NCBI GenBank assembly: GCA_947168785.1
Contig: CAMVNL010000016.1
Location: 1 to 14,027 of the forward strand
Source of the DNA: an uncultured Clostridia bacterium
GTDB taxonomy: Bacteria > Bacillota > Clostridia > Oscillospirales > Acutalibacteraceae
Length of the DNA stretch: 14,027 bases
Reading direction: 5' to 3'
Shown piece after piece: positions 1 to 7,337 of the stretch. Position 1 is the first letter of the stretch; every line of letters starts with the position of its first letter. The position numbers were made by a program, and so were the translations under genes. Under the pieces are notes generated by a model. It was not told where the DNA came from and searched no databases. It worked only from the letters and a program-made list of their open reading frames with translations.

Positions 1-1
1 G

Positions 2-886
2 TGGAAAGGCGGCGAGTGGAGCGAAGAAGACGAAGCGCTGCGCACCGACCGGGCCATCCGGACCTTACTGGGGCTGGAATTCCGCGGCGGCGAAATGCTG
101 CAGCCCTGGTACGCCGCAAAATTTGACCGGAAGGAATACGGCGATTTGCAGCTTTCCTATACCTTTGACGTGGAAGAACTGCCCGAAGGCCCCGTTTTTC
201 TGGCGGGAGAAAGGCCGGAATGGAACCATTACCGGCTCAACGGCGTTGCGCTGACAAGCGGCGGCGTCAACGATTTCTGGATCGACGACTGCTTCAAGAA
301 GATGTCGATCCCCGCCGGGGTGCTGAAAAAGGGAACCAACGAAGTGACCGTGGACGTCCGCTTCCTTCGGACCACCAACGTGGAAGCCCTCTATCTGGTG
401 GGCGATTTCGGGGTCAGGACCGAGGGTCGCCGCCGGGCGCTGACCACGCTGCCCGGCCGGATGGACTGCGTCAATTACGCCGACCGGCAGATGCCCTTCT
501 ATTCCGGCAATATGACCTTTATCCTCTCCCCGGAGGATTACGCCCCGCTGACTTCCGGCTTTGCCGACGCGGACCGGATCGTACTGACGCCGGATTCCTT
601 TACCGGCGCCTGCGTCAAGGTTACGGCGGCAGGACAGACCTCTATCCTTGGCTGGGAGCCCTTTGAAGCCGACGTGACGGAGGCCGTGCGGCAGGGGCTG
701 CCCATTGAAGTTACGGTGGTGGGCACCCGCATCAACCTGTTCGGCCCCCTGCATGAGACGGCCAAACCGGCCTGGGCCTGCGGCCCCGGCAATTTCGTCA
801 CCGAGGGAGACGGCTGGACAGATAATTACAGCCTGCTGGACAGCGGCCTGCGCGGATTTACCTTCAAGGCGCAGAAACGGAATTGA
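2..886 (+). CDS. Glycoside hydrolase-like protein, C-terminal part (5' end outside window)
   Basis: The frame is open from base 2 to the TGA at 884-886, giving 294 residues with no start inside the window. Two beta-sandwich, galactose-binding-like modules can be made out, roughly residues 35-145 and 165-265. Short signatures resemble the C-terminal sugar-binding modules of large glycosidases: VVGTRINLFGPLH near residue 240, followed by GPGNF and WTDNYSLLDSGL near the end. The missing N-terminal part would carry the catalytic domain, so substrate and GH family cannot be named. No signal or anchor is seen at the C-terminus. The residue patterns are seen directly; the glycosidase role is inferred from general family resemblance. 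A carbohydrate-binding protein without hydrolase activity is the alternative. Confidence 0.6.
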   Translation, partial: WKGGEWSEEDEALRTDRAIRTLLGLEFRGGEMLQPWYAAKFDRKEYGDLQLSYTFDVEELPEGPVFLAGERPEWNHYRLNGVALTSGGVNDFWIDDCFKKMSIPAGVLKKGTNEVTVDVRFLRTTNVEALYLVGDFGVRTEGRRRALTTLPGRMDCVNYADRQMPFYSGNMTFILSPEDYAPLTSGFADADRIVLTPDSFTGACVKVTAAGQTSILGWEPFEADVTEAVRQGLPIEVTVVGTRINLFGPLHETAKPAWACGPGNFVTEGDGWTDNYSLLDSGLRGFTFKAQKRN

Positions 887-935
887 CGGAATCATCCCTA
901 TCCCTATCAGCCGACGCTGCCCGGCAGCCCCCGAT

Positions 936-964
936 TTGACTTTTTTGCAGAAATATGATATAAA
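936..964 (+). promoter_or_regulatory. Sigma-A type promoter for the small protein/flavoprotein operon
   Basis: TTGACT at 936-941 and TATAAA at 959-964 are separated by exactly 17 bases. Transcription would begin near 971, leaving a leader of about 30 bases that holds the GGGAGGGA ribosome site before the ATG at 1002. It lies 50 bases past the end of the glycosidase-like gene, so the two downstream genes look like an independent unit. Confidence 0.65.
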
Positions 965-1001
965 GATGTTTTGGAAAAGAACGTTGCCGGGAGGGATCGG
1001 A

Positions 1002-1178
1002 ATGGCGGAGAACTGCGAGATGTGCCTCAACTATGAATACGACGAGGATTACGACTGTTACCGCTGCGCGGTGGATCTGGACGAGGACGAGGCGGAGCGG
1101 TTCATGACCGGGCGATTCTCTCACTGCCCCTTTTACACCCCCGGCGACGAATATACCATCGTAAGAAAACAGAACTGA
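1002..1178 (+). CDS. Small acidic Cys-rich protein (58 aa), DUF6472-like
   Basis: A 58-residue acidic protein with two CxxC pairs (C5/C8 and C19/C22) and a fifth cysteine at C42 in HCPFY, ending in the basic tail IVRKQN. The spacing suggests a small metal-binding, probably zinc, fold. It recalls a conserved family of about 60 residues in Clostridia that I believe is DUF6472; that name is from memory. The start is set by ATG 1002, preceded by GGGAGGGA at 989-996. The FAD oxidoreductase begins 13 bases after its stop, so the two are probably cotranscribed. Function is unknown. The co-occurrence of a Cys-rich microprotein with a flavoprotein that has its own Cys cluster is worth noting, but no interaction is shown. 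Confidence 0.75.
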   Translation: MAENCEMCLNYEYDEDYDCYRCAVDLDEDEAERFMTGRFSHCPFYTPGDEYTIVRKQN

Positions 1179-1191
1179 AAGGGAAAGACTG

Positions 1192-2595
1192 ATGAAAACC
1201 GATATCGTGATCGTGGGCGCGGGGCCCGCGGGAATTTTTACGGCGATCGAGCTGATCCGCAAGGGCAGCAAAAAGAAGATCACCGTCGTGGAAAAGGGCG
1301 TGGCGGTGGAAAAGCGCCGCTGCCCCAAGCAAAAGACGAAGAAATGCGTGAACTGCAAGCCCAACTGCCATATCACCACCGGTTTTTCCGGGGCGGGGGC
1401 GTTTTCGGACGGCAAGCTGTCGCTGAGCTATGAGGTGGGCGGCGACCTGCCCCAGCTCATCGGCGAAGACTTCGCCCAGGAGATGATCCGCTACGCCGAT
1501 TCCATCTATCTGGAATTCGGCGCGGACAGCCATATCGAGGGCATCGACAGCTCGGAAGAAGTCAAGGAGATCCGCAAGCGCGCCATTCAGGCGGGGCTGA
1601 AGCTGGTGGACTGCCCCATCCGCCACCTGGGCACGGAAAAGGCCCAGCAGCTCTATTACGACATTGAACGCTATCTGGCGGACAACGGCGTGGAGATGCT
1701 GTTCAGCTGCGAGTGCGAAACGCTGCTGATGGACAACGAAAACGGCAGGTGCCTCGGCATTGTCGCCCGGCAGGGGGACGAGACCTTTGAGATCATGGCG
1801 GAGGAGACCATCATCGCCACCGGCCGCCGGGGCGCTGACTGGCTGGAAAAGCTCTGCGCCCAGTACGACATCGCCCACCAGCCCGGCACCGTGGATATCG
1901 GCGTGCGGGTAGAGGTGCGCAACGAAGTGATGGAGAAGGTCAACAAGGCGCTCTATGAATCCAAGCTGATCGGCTATCCCAAGCCCTTCAAGAACAAGGT
2001 GCGCACCTTCTGCCAGAACCCCGGCGGCTTCGTCAGTCAGGAGAACTACGACAACGAGCTGGCGGTGGTCAACGGCCATTCTTACAAAGAGCTGAAATCC
2101 GACAACACTAACCTGGCCATTCTCTGCTCTCACAATTTCAGCACCCCCTTCAACCAGCCCATTGAATACGCCCAGAAGGTGGGCGAGCTGACCAACATGC
2201 TGGCCAACGGCCACATTCTGGTGCAGCGGTTCGGAGATATTCTGGACGGCAAGCGCACCTGGCCCAAAGAGCTGAGCCAGAGCAACCTGCGTCCCACCCT
2301 GCCGGACGCGGTGGCGGGCGACATCACCGCCGCCATGCCCTACCGGGCCATGACAAACATCATCAACTTCATTCAGGCCATGGACCACGTGGTGCCCGGC
2401 TTTGCCAGCTATGAAACGCTGCTTTACTCGCCTGAGCTGAAGTTCTATTCCAACCGCATCAAAATGGACGACCGCCTCAACACCAACGTGGCGGGGCTTC
2501 ACTGCCTGGGCGATTCCAGCGGCTGGACCAGAGGCCTGATGATGGCCTCCGTCATGGGCGTGATCATGGGTCGGATTCTGGCGGAGAAGGAATGA
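1192..2595 (+). CDS. FAD-dependent oxidoreductase/dehydrogenase, COG2509-like
   Basis: A 467-residue flavoprotein. The N-terminal Rossmann motif GAGPAG (residues 9-14), the acidic end of the second strand in VVEKG (32-36) and a C-terminal CLGDSSGWTRG stretch that would close on the FAD are all seen. A Cys cluster C44-x7-C52-x2-C55-x3-C59 lies between the dinucleotide motif and GFSGAGAFSDGKL; it could ligate a metal or Fe-S cluster. Length and motifs fit the uncharacterised FAD-dependent dehydrogenases of COG2509, common in Firmicutes; substrate and electron acceptor are unknown. There is no signal peptide or membrane segment, so it is cytoplasmic. It is the second gene after the 58-residue Cys-rich protein, 13 bases downstream. 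The next gene is separated by a repeat element. Confidence 0.85.
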   Translation: MKTDIVIVGAGPAGIFTAIELIRKGSKKKITVVEKGVAVEKRRCPKQKTKKCVNCKPNCHITTGFSGAGAFSDGKLSLSYEVGGDLPQLIGEDFAQEMIRYADSIYLEFGADSHIEGIDSSEEVKEIRKRAIQAGLKLVDCPIRHLGTEKAQQLYYDIERYLADNGVEMLFSCECETLLMDNENGRCLGIVARQGDETFEIMAEETIIATGRRGADWLEKLCAQYDIAHQPGTVDIGVRVEVRNEVMEKVNKALYESKLIGYPKPFKNKVRTFCQNPGGFVSQENYDNELAVVNGHSYKELKSDNTNLAILCSHNFSTPFNQPIEYAQKVGELTNMLANGHILVQRFGDILDGKRTWPKELSQSNLRPTLPDAVAGDITAAMPYRAMTNIINFIQAMDHVVPGFASYETLLYSPELKFYSNRIKMDDRLNTNVAGLHCLGDSSGWTRGLMMASVMGVIMGRILAEKE

Positions 2596-2627
2596 TAAGT
2601 TGGAGTTTGTCGCGCTGTTCGCGCGAC

Positions 2628-2662
2628 AGGTTTGAGGTAACAGGTTTGAGGTCTGAGGACCT
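2628..2662 (+). repeat. Heptad array AGGTNTG (left arm)
   Basis: Consecutive 7-base units AGGTTTG, AGGTAAC, AGGTTTG, AGGTCTG and AGGACCT from 2628 to 2662. Units share AGG at the same phase and differ at the last four positions. The reverse complement of the right-hand array has the same consensus, so the two arrays are inverted copies. Confidence 0.75.
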
Positions 2663-2703
2663 GACAATTGACGTTTCCCCTTTACCGGTAAATAGTCCTT
2701 CTC

Positions 2704-2759
2704 CTCACATCTCACATCTCACACCTCACACCTCCAACCTCACACCTCCAACCTCACCC
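2704..2759 (+). repeat. Heptad array CTCACAY (right arm)
   Basis: Eight consecutive 7-base units: CTCACAT twice, CTCACAC twice, then CTCCAAC, CTCACAC, CTCCAAC and CTCACCC. Every unit begins with CTC. Read on the minus strand and rotated, the consensus is AGGTGTG/AGGTTGG, matching the left-arm array at 2628-2662. Confidence 0.9.
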
Positions 2760-2815
2760 CCCGCGACGCTTCGCGTCGCCCCGACAAACCCCTGCTTTAA
2801 GAAAGGACGGTCGTC

Positions 2816-3595
2816 ATGGAAATCAACGATTTTTTCAATGATCTGGAACAGCCGCTGGAACGGTTGCTGGATGGCGCGGGCTTCTGCGGGATCTTCCGCA
2901 AGGTGGCCTGCATCGGCGACAGCCTCGCTTCCGGCGAGTTTGAAGCGCTGGACGAAAACGGCAACCGCAGCTACCACGATATGTTCGACTATTCCTGGGG
3001 CCAGTACATGGCGAGGGAGGCCGGTTTCACGGCGTACAACTTTTCACGGGGCGGCATGACCGCGTCGGAATATATGGAGAGCTTCGCCAAGGCCAACGGC
3101 TTCTTTGATCCCGACAAGGCCGCCCAGGCCTACATCATCGCGCTGGGAGTCAACGACCTTTACAACCGGGGCGACGAAGTGGGGGACGTTTCCGACTGTG
3201 AAACGGACGCCAAGACCTTTGCGGGCTATTACGGCAGGCTGATCAAAAAGTATAAGAAGATCAGCCCCGACGCGAAGTTCTTTTTCGTCACCATGCCGGT
3301 GGAGGACCGCCGCAACGTGGCGCAGATGGCAAAGGGCGACGCCCACCGGAAGCTGCTGCACGATTTCGCCGCCTATTTCGACAACGCCTACGTGATCGAC
3401 CTGCGGCGTTACGCCCCCGTCTACGACGCGGATTTCCGGGAGCGGTTCTTTCTGCACGGGCATATGTCCCCGGCGGGCTACGTTCTCACCGCGCGGATCT
3501 TTCTGACCTATATCGACTGGATCATCCGGCACAACATGCAGGATTTCAAGCACGTCGGCTTCATCGGCACCGATATCAAGGACGCCGACGGCTGA
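2816..3595 (+). CDS. SGNH/GDSL-family hydrolase
   Basis: A 259-residue esterase/lipase-type hydrolase. Block I is CIGDSLASG with nucleophile Ser36; block II is FSRGG (76-80); block III is ALGVND with Asn113. Block V is HGHMSPAGY with catalytic His216. The usual Asp three residues before this His (DxxH) is replaced by Leu213, so a Ser-His dyad or an Asp from elsewhere must serve. There is no signal peptide, so it is probably cytoplasmic. The substrate may be an acyl or acetyl ester, but nothing in the sequence fixes it. The start is supported by AAAGGACGG at 2802-2810. No convincing promoter was found in the repeat element just upstream. A strong terminator follows the stop closely. Confidence 0.85.
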   Translation: MEINDFFNDLEQPLERLLDGAGFCGIFRKVACIGDSLASGEFEALDENGNRSYHDMFDYSWGQYMAREAGFTAYNFSRGGMTASEYMESFAKANGFFDPDKAAQAYIIALGVNDLYNRGDEVGDVSDCETDAKTFAGYYGRLIKKYKKISPDAKFFFVTMPVEDRRNVAQMAKGDAHRKLLHDFAAYFDNAYVIDLRRYAPVYDADFRERFFLHGHMSPAGYVLTARIFLTYIDWIIRHNMQDFKHVGFIGTDIKDADG

Positions 3596-3609
3596 CAACC
3601 GTCAATACC

Positions 3610-3660
3610 AAAAAATACGCCCTCCGGACGCGGCTGCGTCCGGAGGGCGTTGTGTTGTTT
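3610..3660. terminator. Bidirectional rho-independent terminator
   Basis: A perfect 15-bp stem (3617-3631 with 3636-3650) has loop GGCT. On the + strand it is followed by TGTGTTGTTT; on the minus strand it is followed by A and then six T (3615-3610). It lies between the convergent SGNH hydrolase and flavin-binding gene and would stop both. Confidence 0.92.
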
Positions 3661-3687
3661 CCTGCATCAGAAAATCAGGTCAGCGGT

Positions 3688-4080
3688 TCAGAAAGTCACC
3701 GTTTCGGGGGCGGCGGTGAAGGAAGAGAAGGTGGCCGTCGCGTGGGTGAAGTAAAACACCGCCGTGTTGCCGTCGTTCTCATCGTACATGCCCCGCAGTT
3801 CGGGATAGGCGTCCAGCATGGATTTTTTCGCCTCCACGCGGTCGTCCAGCGCCAGCTCGCCCGCGACCCGCAGCCACACGCCGTCCTTGAAGGCGCACAG
3901 CTCCACCTTGGGGTTTGCGAGGATCTGCTGCGATACGGGCTTGACCTTGCCGGTCTGGATATACAGCTTATTTTCAAAAATGTGGGCGGTGCCGAAGGGA
4001 CGCACCCGGGGCTGGTCCCCTTCGACCGTTGCGAGGTAATACGTCCCCGCGTCCTTTAAGAATTGACATACTTTTTCCAT
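3688..4080 (-). CDS. Pyridoxamine 5'-phosphate oxidase-like flavoprotein
   Basis: A 130-residue single-domain split-barrel protein. Residues 13-30 (TYYLATVEGDQPRVRPFG) and 39-64, which contain LYIQTGKVKPVSQQ and NPKVELCAF, are the typical FMN-binding core of this family. The C-terminal FSSFT pattern is also typical. It most resembles the small COG5015-type proteins rather than true PdxH, so it probably reduces or binds small molecules with FMN; the substrate is unknown. A longer frame exists upstream, but the start at 4080 has AAAGGAG eight bases before it and the protein then begins MEKVCQFL, as expected for the family. It starts 23 bases after the stop of the double-EEP gene and is likely cotranscribed with it. 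No signal peptide is present. Confidence 0.88.
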   Translation of the reverse strand: MEKVCQFLKDAGTYYLATVEGDQPRVRPFGTAHIFENKLYIQTGKVKPVSQQILANPKVELCAFKDGVWLRVAGELALDDRVEAKKSMLDAYPELRGMYDENDGNTAVFYFTHATATFSSFTAAPETVTF

Positions 4081-4103
4081 GATTGATTCTCCTTTTTTGT
4101 TTT

Positions 4104-5867
4104 TCAGCAAATCGGTTCTTTCGCGCCGGGGATTGTCACGTCCGCGTAGATGGGGAAGTGATCGGAGACGAAGCGGCCGTTTATGCCGGCGGTGACGGTG
4201 CGGTAGGCGCGGACGCTGATGTTCCGCGAGCAGAGCACGAAGTCAATGTGGGTATCCGCGTGAGTCTCCGGCCGGCAGGCGTGGAAGGTGCCGAAATCCA
4301 CACAGTCCGCCGCCGTCACCCGGGCGTCGTTCAGGCGCACCGTCATGACGGCGTAGGCCTCTCCGTTTTCAGAGGTATTCATATCGGCCGTGAAGACCAC
4401 GGGCACGTCCGCGAAATGCTCCTTGATATAGCGGTTGACGATCTCGCCGCCCAGCACCCGCGCTTCCTCGGAAACGTGGTCAAAATGCGTGTTGACGTGG
4501 GCGTAGACCTCGCCGGTACGGATGTTTTTCAGTTTTGCCCAGGTGCAGATGCGTTTGCAGGCCGCGCCGGGACCGATGGAGGGTTCATCCGGCGTATCGC
4601 TCAGCCAGAAATCGCCGTGATCCAGCACGATATACTTTGTTTTCAGATAGAAGATGGGGCAGGATTCGCCGCCCTTGTCGGCCCGTTCGCCGTTTTCCCG
4701 TTCCAGGCCGACCCAGCCGTACTGAGGCAGCATCTTTTTCAGCGCCTTCATCCATTCGGCGGTACATTCCTGAAGCCCCACGGAATCCGGCTGCACGGCA
4801 AGGATCTCCTGCGGGACGAGCTCGCTGCGGTACGCCGCGTCAACGCCGTTCACGTCGGTGCAGCGGACGTTGAAGGACATGATGCGGGTGGCGCCCGCCG
4901 CCTTCGCCTCCGGTCCGATCAGCGGGAAATCGTGCCCCGCGAAGCTGTCCGCTATGGGCGGCAGCGTCACGTCCGCATAGATGGGAAAGTGGTCGGAGAC
5001 CAGCCGCCCGTCAATGCCGTCCGTCACCGTGCGGAACACGTTGGCCGTCACGTCGGAGGAGCAAAGGACGTGGTCCAGCGTCCACCTGCTGTTTTCGCCC
5101 GGGTTGCCGTCGTGCCAGGTGGGATAATCGGCGGAATCCGCCGCCGTCAGACGGGCGTCCCTCAGCCGCGCCGTCAGGATGCGGTAGGGCTCGTCAAATT
5201 CGCTGCAATTGAGGTCGGCGGTAAACACCACCGGCGTTGTTTTTGAAAAGTGTTCGCCGAGGAACGAAACGATCATCTGCGCGCCAAGCACCCGCGCCGC
5301 TTCGGAATCGCTGTCCAGATGCGTATTGACGTGGACAAACAGCGCTGCGGTCGCCCTGTCCTGCAGCAGCGCCCAGGTGCAGATCCGCCGGCAGGCCGCG
5401 CCAGGCCCGTAGGAGGGCTCCTCCGGCGTGTCGCTGAGCCAGAAATCACCGTGGTCCAGCAGGTCATACTTCTCTTTCAGGTAGAAGATGGGGCAGGATT
5501 CGCCCTGCCGCGCCACGGTCCGGCCGTTATCCCGCGCCATGCCCACGCAGCCGTAGGCGGGCAGCATGGCCTGCAGTACGACCATCCATTCGGGGGTGGC
5601 CTCCTGCACGCCCAGCACGTCCGGGGCTACCTTCAGGATCTCCCGCACGACGATATTGCGCCGCAGCATGGCAGGGGTGCCGTTGACGTCCGCACAGCGC
5701 ACGTTGAAGGACATGACCCGCAGGTCGTCCTCCGCCTTCTCCGTTGGGGGAATGATGGGGAATTCACGCCCCGCCATGCCGTCTTTCCATTGCATGCCGG
5801 AAATGGACAGCGCGGCCATGAGCGTCAGGAACACGGATACGATTTTTTGAAACAATACGGAAAACAT
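4104..5867 (-). CDS. Exported/anchored protein with two tandem endonuclease/exonuclease/phosphatase domains
   Basis: A 587-residue protein with an N-terminal hydrophobic segment (about residues 3-25), a signal peptide or membrane anchor, then two complete EEP (DNase I-like) domains. Domain 1 has Asn55 in SFNVR, Glu89 in VQE, His183 in NTH, Asp218/Asn220 in TADLN, Asp265 in LDHV and Asp292/His293 in SDHFPIYADV. Domain 2 repeats each site: Asn333, Glu367, His461, Asp495/Asn497, Asp542, Asp569/His570. Offsets are 277-278 residues throughout, a nearly indel-free internal duplication. Both domains look catalytic, acting on a phosphodiester or phosphomonoester outside the membrane; nucleic acid, lipid headgroup or sugar phosphate cannot be told apart. 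An ATG at 5873 sits only one base from AAGGAG, so the ATG at 5867, seven bases away, is preferred. Confidence 0.87.
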   Translation of the reverse strand: MFSVLFQKIVSVFLTLMAALSISGMQWKDGMAGREFPIIPPTEKAEDDLRVMSFNVRCADVNGTPAMLRRNIVVREILKVAPDVLGVQEATPEWMVVLQAMLPAYGCVGMARDNGRTVARQGESCPIFYLKEKYDLLDHGDFWLSDTPEEPSYGPGAACRRICTWALLQDRATAALFVHVNTHLDSDSEAARVLGAQMIVSFLGEHFSKTTPVVFTADLNCSEFDEPYRILTARLRDARLTAADSADYPTWHDGNPGENSRWTLDHVLCSSDVTANVFRTVTDGIDGRLVSDHFPIYADVTLPPIADSFAGHDFPLIGPEAKAAGATRIMSFNVRCTDVNGVDAAYRSELVPQEILAVQPDSVGLQECTAEWMKALKKMLPQYGWVGLERENGERADKGGESCPIFYLKTKYIVLDHGDFWLSDTPDEPSIGPGAACKRICTWAKLKNIRTGEVYAHVNTHFDHVSEEARVLGGEIVNRYIKEHFADVPVVFTADMNTSENGEAYAVMTVRLNDARVTAADCVDFGTFHACRPETHADTHIDFVLCSRNISVRAYRTVTAGINGRFVSDHFPIYADVTIPGAKEPIC

Positions 5868-5893
5868 CGCCATTCTCCTTTCTTCTCTTTTTT

Positions 5894-5922
5894 ATTATAA
5901 AAACAATGCAAAAGGCTGTCAA
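5894..5922 (-). promoter_or_regulatory. Consensus sigma-A promoter for the double-EEP gene
   Basis: On the minus strand TTGACA (5922-5917) and TATAAT (5899-5894) match the consensus at all twelve positions with a 17-base spacer. Transcription would start near 5887, giving a leader of about 20 bases with the GAAAGGAG ribosome site. It is the strongest promoter in the window by inspection. Confidence 0.88.
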
Positions 5923-5933
5923 CGAAAATTTGG

Positions 5934-5963
5934 TGAATGAATCCGTTTTTTGCGTCAATACTG
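5934..5963 (+). promoter_or_regulatory. Possible sigma-G-like forespore promoter for ypeB
   Basis: TGAATG at 5934-5939 and AATACTG at 5957-5963 are 17 bases apart. The B. subtilis sigma-G consensus is about TGAATA-N17/18-CATACTA, so the match is 5/6 and 5/7. No good sigma-A promoter was seen here. sleB-ypeB is known to be forespore-expressed in Bacillus. Start would be near 5970, about 27 bases before the ATG. Tentative. Confidence 0.4.
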
Positions 5964-5996
5964 TCATTGAGCAAACAGGAACACGGGGGAAACGAT

Positions 5997-7337
5997 ATGA
6001 AACGAAGGTCAAAAATCAGGATCGCGGCGTTTGCGGCGGCGTTGTTCACGGCCATGCTGGCCTGGGCGACGACGGCCACGGTAAAGGCGGACCGCTTCGG
6101 GCGGCAGCTGCGGCTCAACGACCAGCAGGCGCTGACTCAACTGTGCGAATATTTCGACAACATTGAAATCAGCCTGATGAAAAGCCTCTACGCCAACTCG
6201 GACAATATGCTGTCGGTGTTGTCCTCAGATCTGCAGAAGCAGGCCACCGGGGCAAAAACGAGCCTATCGGCCCTCTCCTCCGGCGACACGGCCATGCTGA
6301 ACACCTACAAATTCTTGTCGCAGGTGGGAGAGTACACCGCCTCCCTCAACAAAAAAGCGGCGGCAGGCGGCGCGTTCACGCAGGAGGACCGGAAAACGCT
6401 GGAAAAACTGCTGGGCTACGCCGCGGCGCTTTCCACCCGGTTCGACCACATGGCGGACCTGATGAACAGCGATTATTTCTCCTTTGAGGCGCTGGATCAA
6501 AACATGAAGACCGTGGAAAAGGGCAGCGAGCAGATGGTAAGCTTCCTGGACAGCGCCGCCGACGCGGAGGACGCCATGACCAACTTCCCCACCCTGATCT
6601 ACGACGGTCCCTTCTCCGACAACATCCTGTCGAAGGAATCGGAGCTGCTGAAGACGGCGGAGCCGGTATCTTTGCAGCAGGCCAGAGCCAAGGCCTGCGC
6701 CTGTATGGGGGCGCAGGACAGCGACCTGATCGACGACGGGGAGACAGGCGGGCGCATCGCCGCTTATAACTTCCGCGTCAACGGAAAAACGATCGCCGTC
6801 TCCAAAAACGGGGGCTATCTCGTCTATATACTGTCGGACGCGCAGGTGGGCTCCGCCAAGCTGACGGATACGGACGCCATTGAAAACGCTGCGGCGTTTT
6901 TATACAACGTGGGCTACCGGGGGCTGATGTCCACCTACTACGCCGTGAACGACGGCGTCTGCACCGTGAATTTCGCCTATTTGCAGGACGGCTATATCTG
7001 CTATCCCGACCTGATCAAGGTGGGGGTCTCCCTCAGCGACGGCGGGATCGTCACACTGGACGCCTCCGACTACCTGATGAACCACGTGGAGCGGGCGCTG
7101 CCCGCCGTGGCCGTATCGGCGGAAGCGGCTGCGGAAGACGTTGCGGAGACGCTGACCGTGAAAAAGACGTCGCTGGCGGTGATCCCCACCGACGGCGGCG
7201 GGGAGAGCTTCGCCCACGAACTGCTGTGCGAGACGGCGGACGGACAGGACGTGCTGGTGTATAAGGACGTTGTCACCGGCAAGGAGGACGACATTCTGAT
7301 CCTGCTGTATTCCGACCACGGGGTGCTGACGAAGTAA
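5997..7337 (+). CDS. ypeB: Spore germination protein YpeB
   Basis: A 446-residue protein, close to the roughly 450 of Bacillus YpeB. It has a short basic start, a membrane segment at about residues 8-28, a long helical N-terminal region, then the family signature YDGPFSDNIL near 202-211. After this come PepSY-type modules: 225-285, then 291-365 with LYNVGYRGLMSTYY, VNFAYLQDG and YPDLIKVGVSLSDGG, and a third to the end. YpeB is needed to localise and stabilise the cortex-lytic enzyme SleB in the spore and acts outside the inner forespore membrane. The start at 5997 has GGGGGA at 5985-5990; an in-frame upstream ATG at 5937 lacks a ribosome site. sleB, usually adjacent, is absent from this window. 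This gene is the best evidence that the organism sporulates. Confidence 0.9.
   Translation: MKRRSKIRIAAFAAALFTAMLAWATTATVKADRFGRQLRLNDQQALTQLCEYFDNIEISLMKSLYANSDNMLSVLSSDLQKQATGAKTSLSALSSGDTAMLNTYKFLSQVGEYTASLNKKAAAGGAFTQEDRKTLEKLLGYAAALSTRFDHMADLMNSDYFSFEALDQNMKTVEKGSEQMVSFLDSAADAEDAMTNFPTLIYDGPFSDNILSKESELLKTAEPVSLQQARAKACACMGAQDSDLIDDGETGGRIAAYNFRVNGKTIAVSKNGGYLVYILSDAQVGSAKLTDTDAIENAAAFLYNVGYRGLMSTYYAVNDGVCTVNFAYLQDGYICYPDLIKVGVSLSDGGIVTLDASDYLMNHVERALPAVAVSAEAAAEDVAETLTVKKTSLAVIPTDGGGESFAHELLCETADGQDVLVYKDVVTGKEDDILILLYSDHGVLTK

Larger units (their letters stand above)
2605..2789. repeat. Composite intergenic repeat element with inverted ends, hairpins and heptad arrays
   Basis: The 220-base gap between the flavoprotein and the SGNH hydrolase is almost entirely structured. 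GTTTGTCG at 2605-2612 and CGACAAAC at 2782-2789 are inverted ends. Just inside them are two GC-rich hairpins: stem TGTCGCGC/GCGCGACA with loop TGTTC (2608-2628), and stem GCGACGC/GCGTCGC with loop TTC (2763-2779). Between these are two 7-base-period arrays in opposite orientation, a short GACAATT-GACGTTT pair (2663-2676), and the perfect palindrome TTTACCGGTAAA (2681-2692). No coding capacity or transposase is present. It looks like a non-autonomous mobile or recombination-derived element; mobility is inference. Confidence 0.7.

Noticed and set aside
65..1030. Minus-strand open frame opposite the glycosidase-like gene
   Set aside because: It shows only composition typical of an antisense shadow and runs through the promoter of the 1002 gene.
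2668..2696. TTGACG at 2668-2673 as a promoter for the SGNH hydrolase
   Set aside because: At 15-18 bases downstream there is only AAATAG-like sequence, and the TTGACG belongs to a heptad pair in the repeat element.
1102..2715. Long minus-strand open frame of 537 codons opposite the flavoprotein gene
   Set aside because: Its translation is rich in His, Gly, Val and Arg with no known fold, while the + strand frame has full FAD motifs. It results from GC-rich codon use on the other strand.
4083..5246. Long + strand open frame opposite the double-EEP gene
   Set aside because: The minus strand has two complete catalytic domains and a consensus promoter; the + frame has no motif and low-complexity composition.
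5937..5999. Upstream ATG at 5937 as the ypeB start
   Set aside because: It lacks a Shine-Dalgarno sequence and would lie upstream of the predicted transcript start; ATG 5997 has GGGGGA and gives a normal signal-anchor start.
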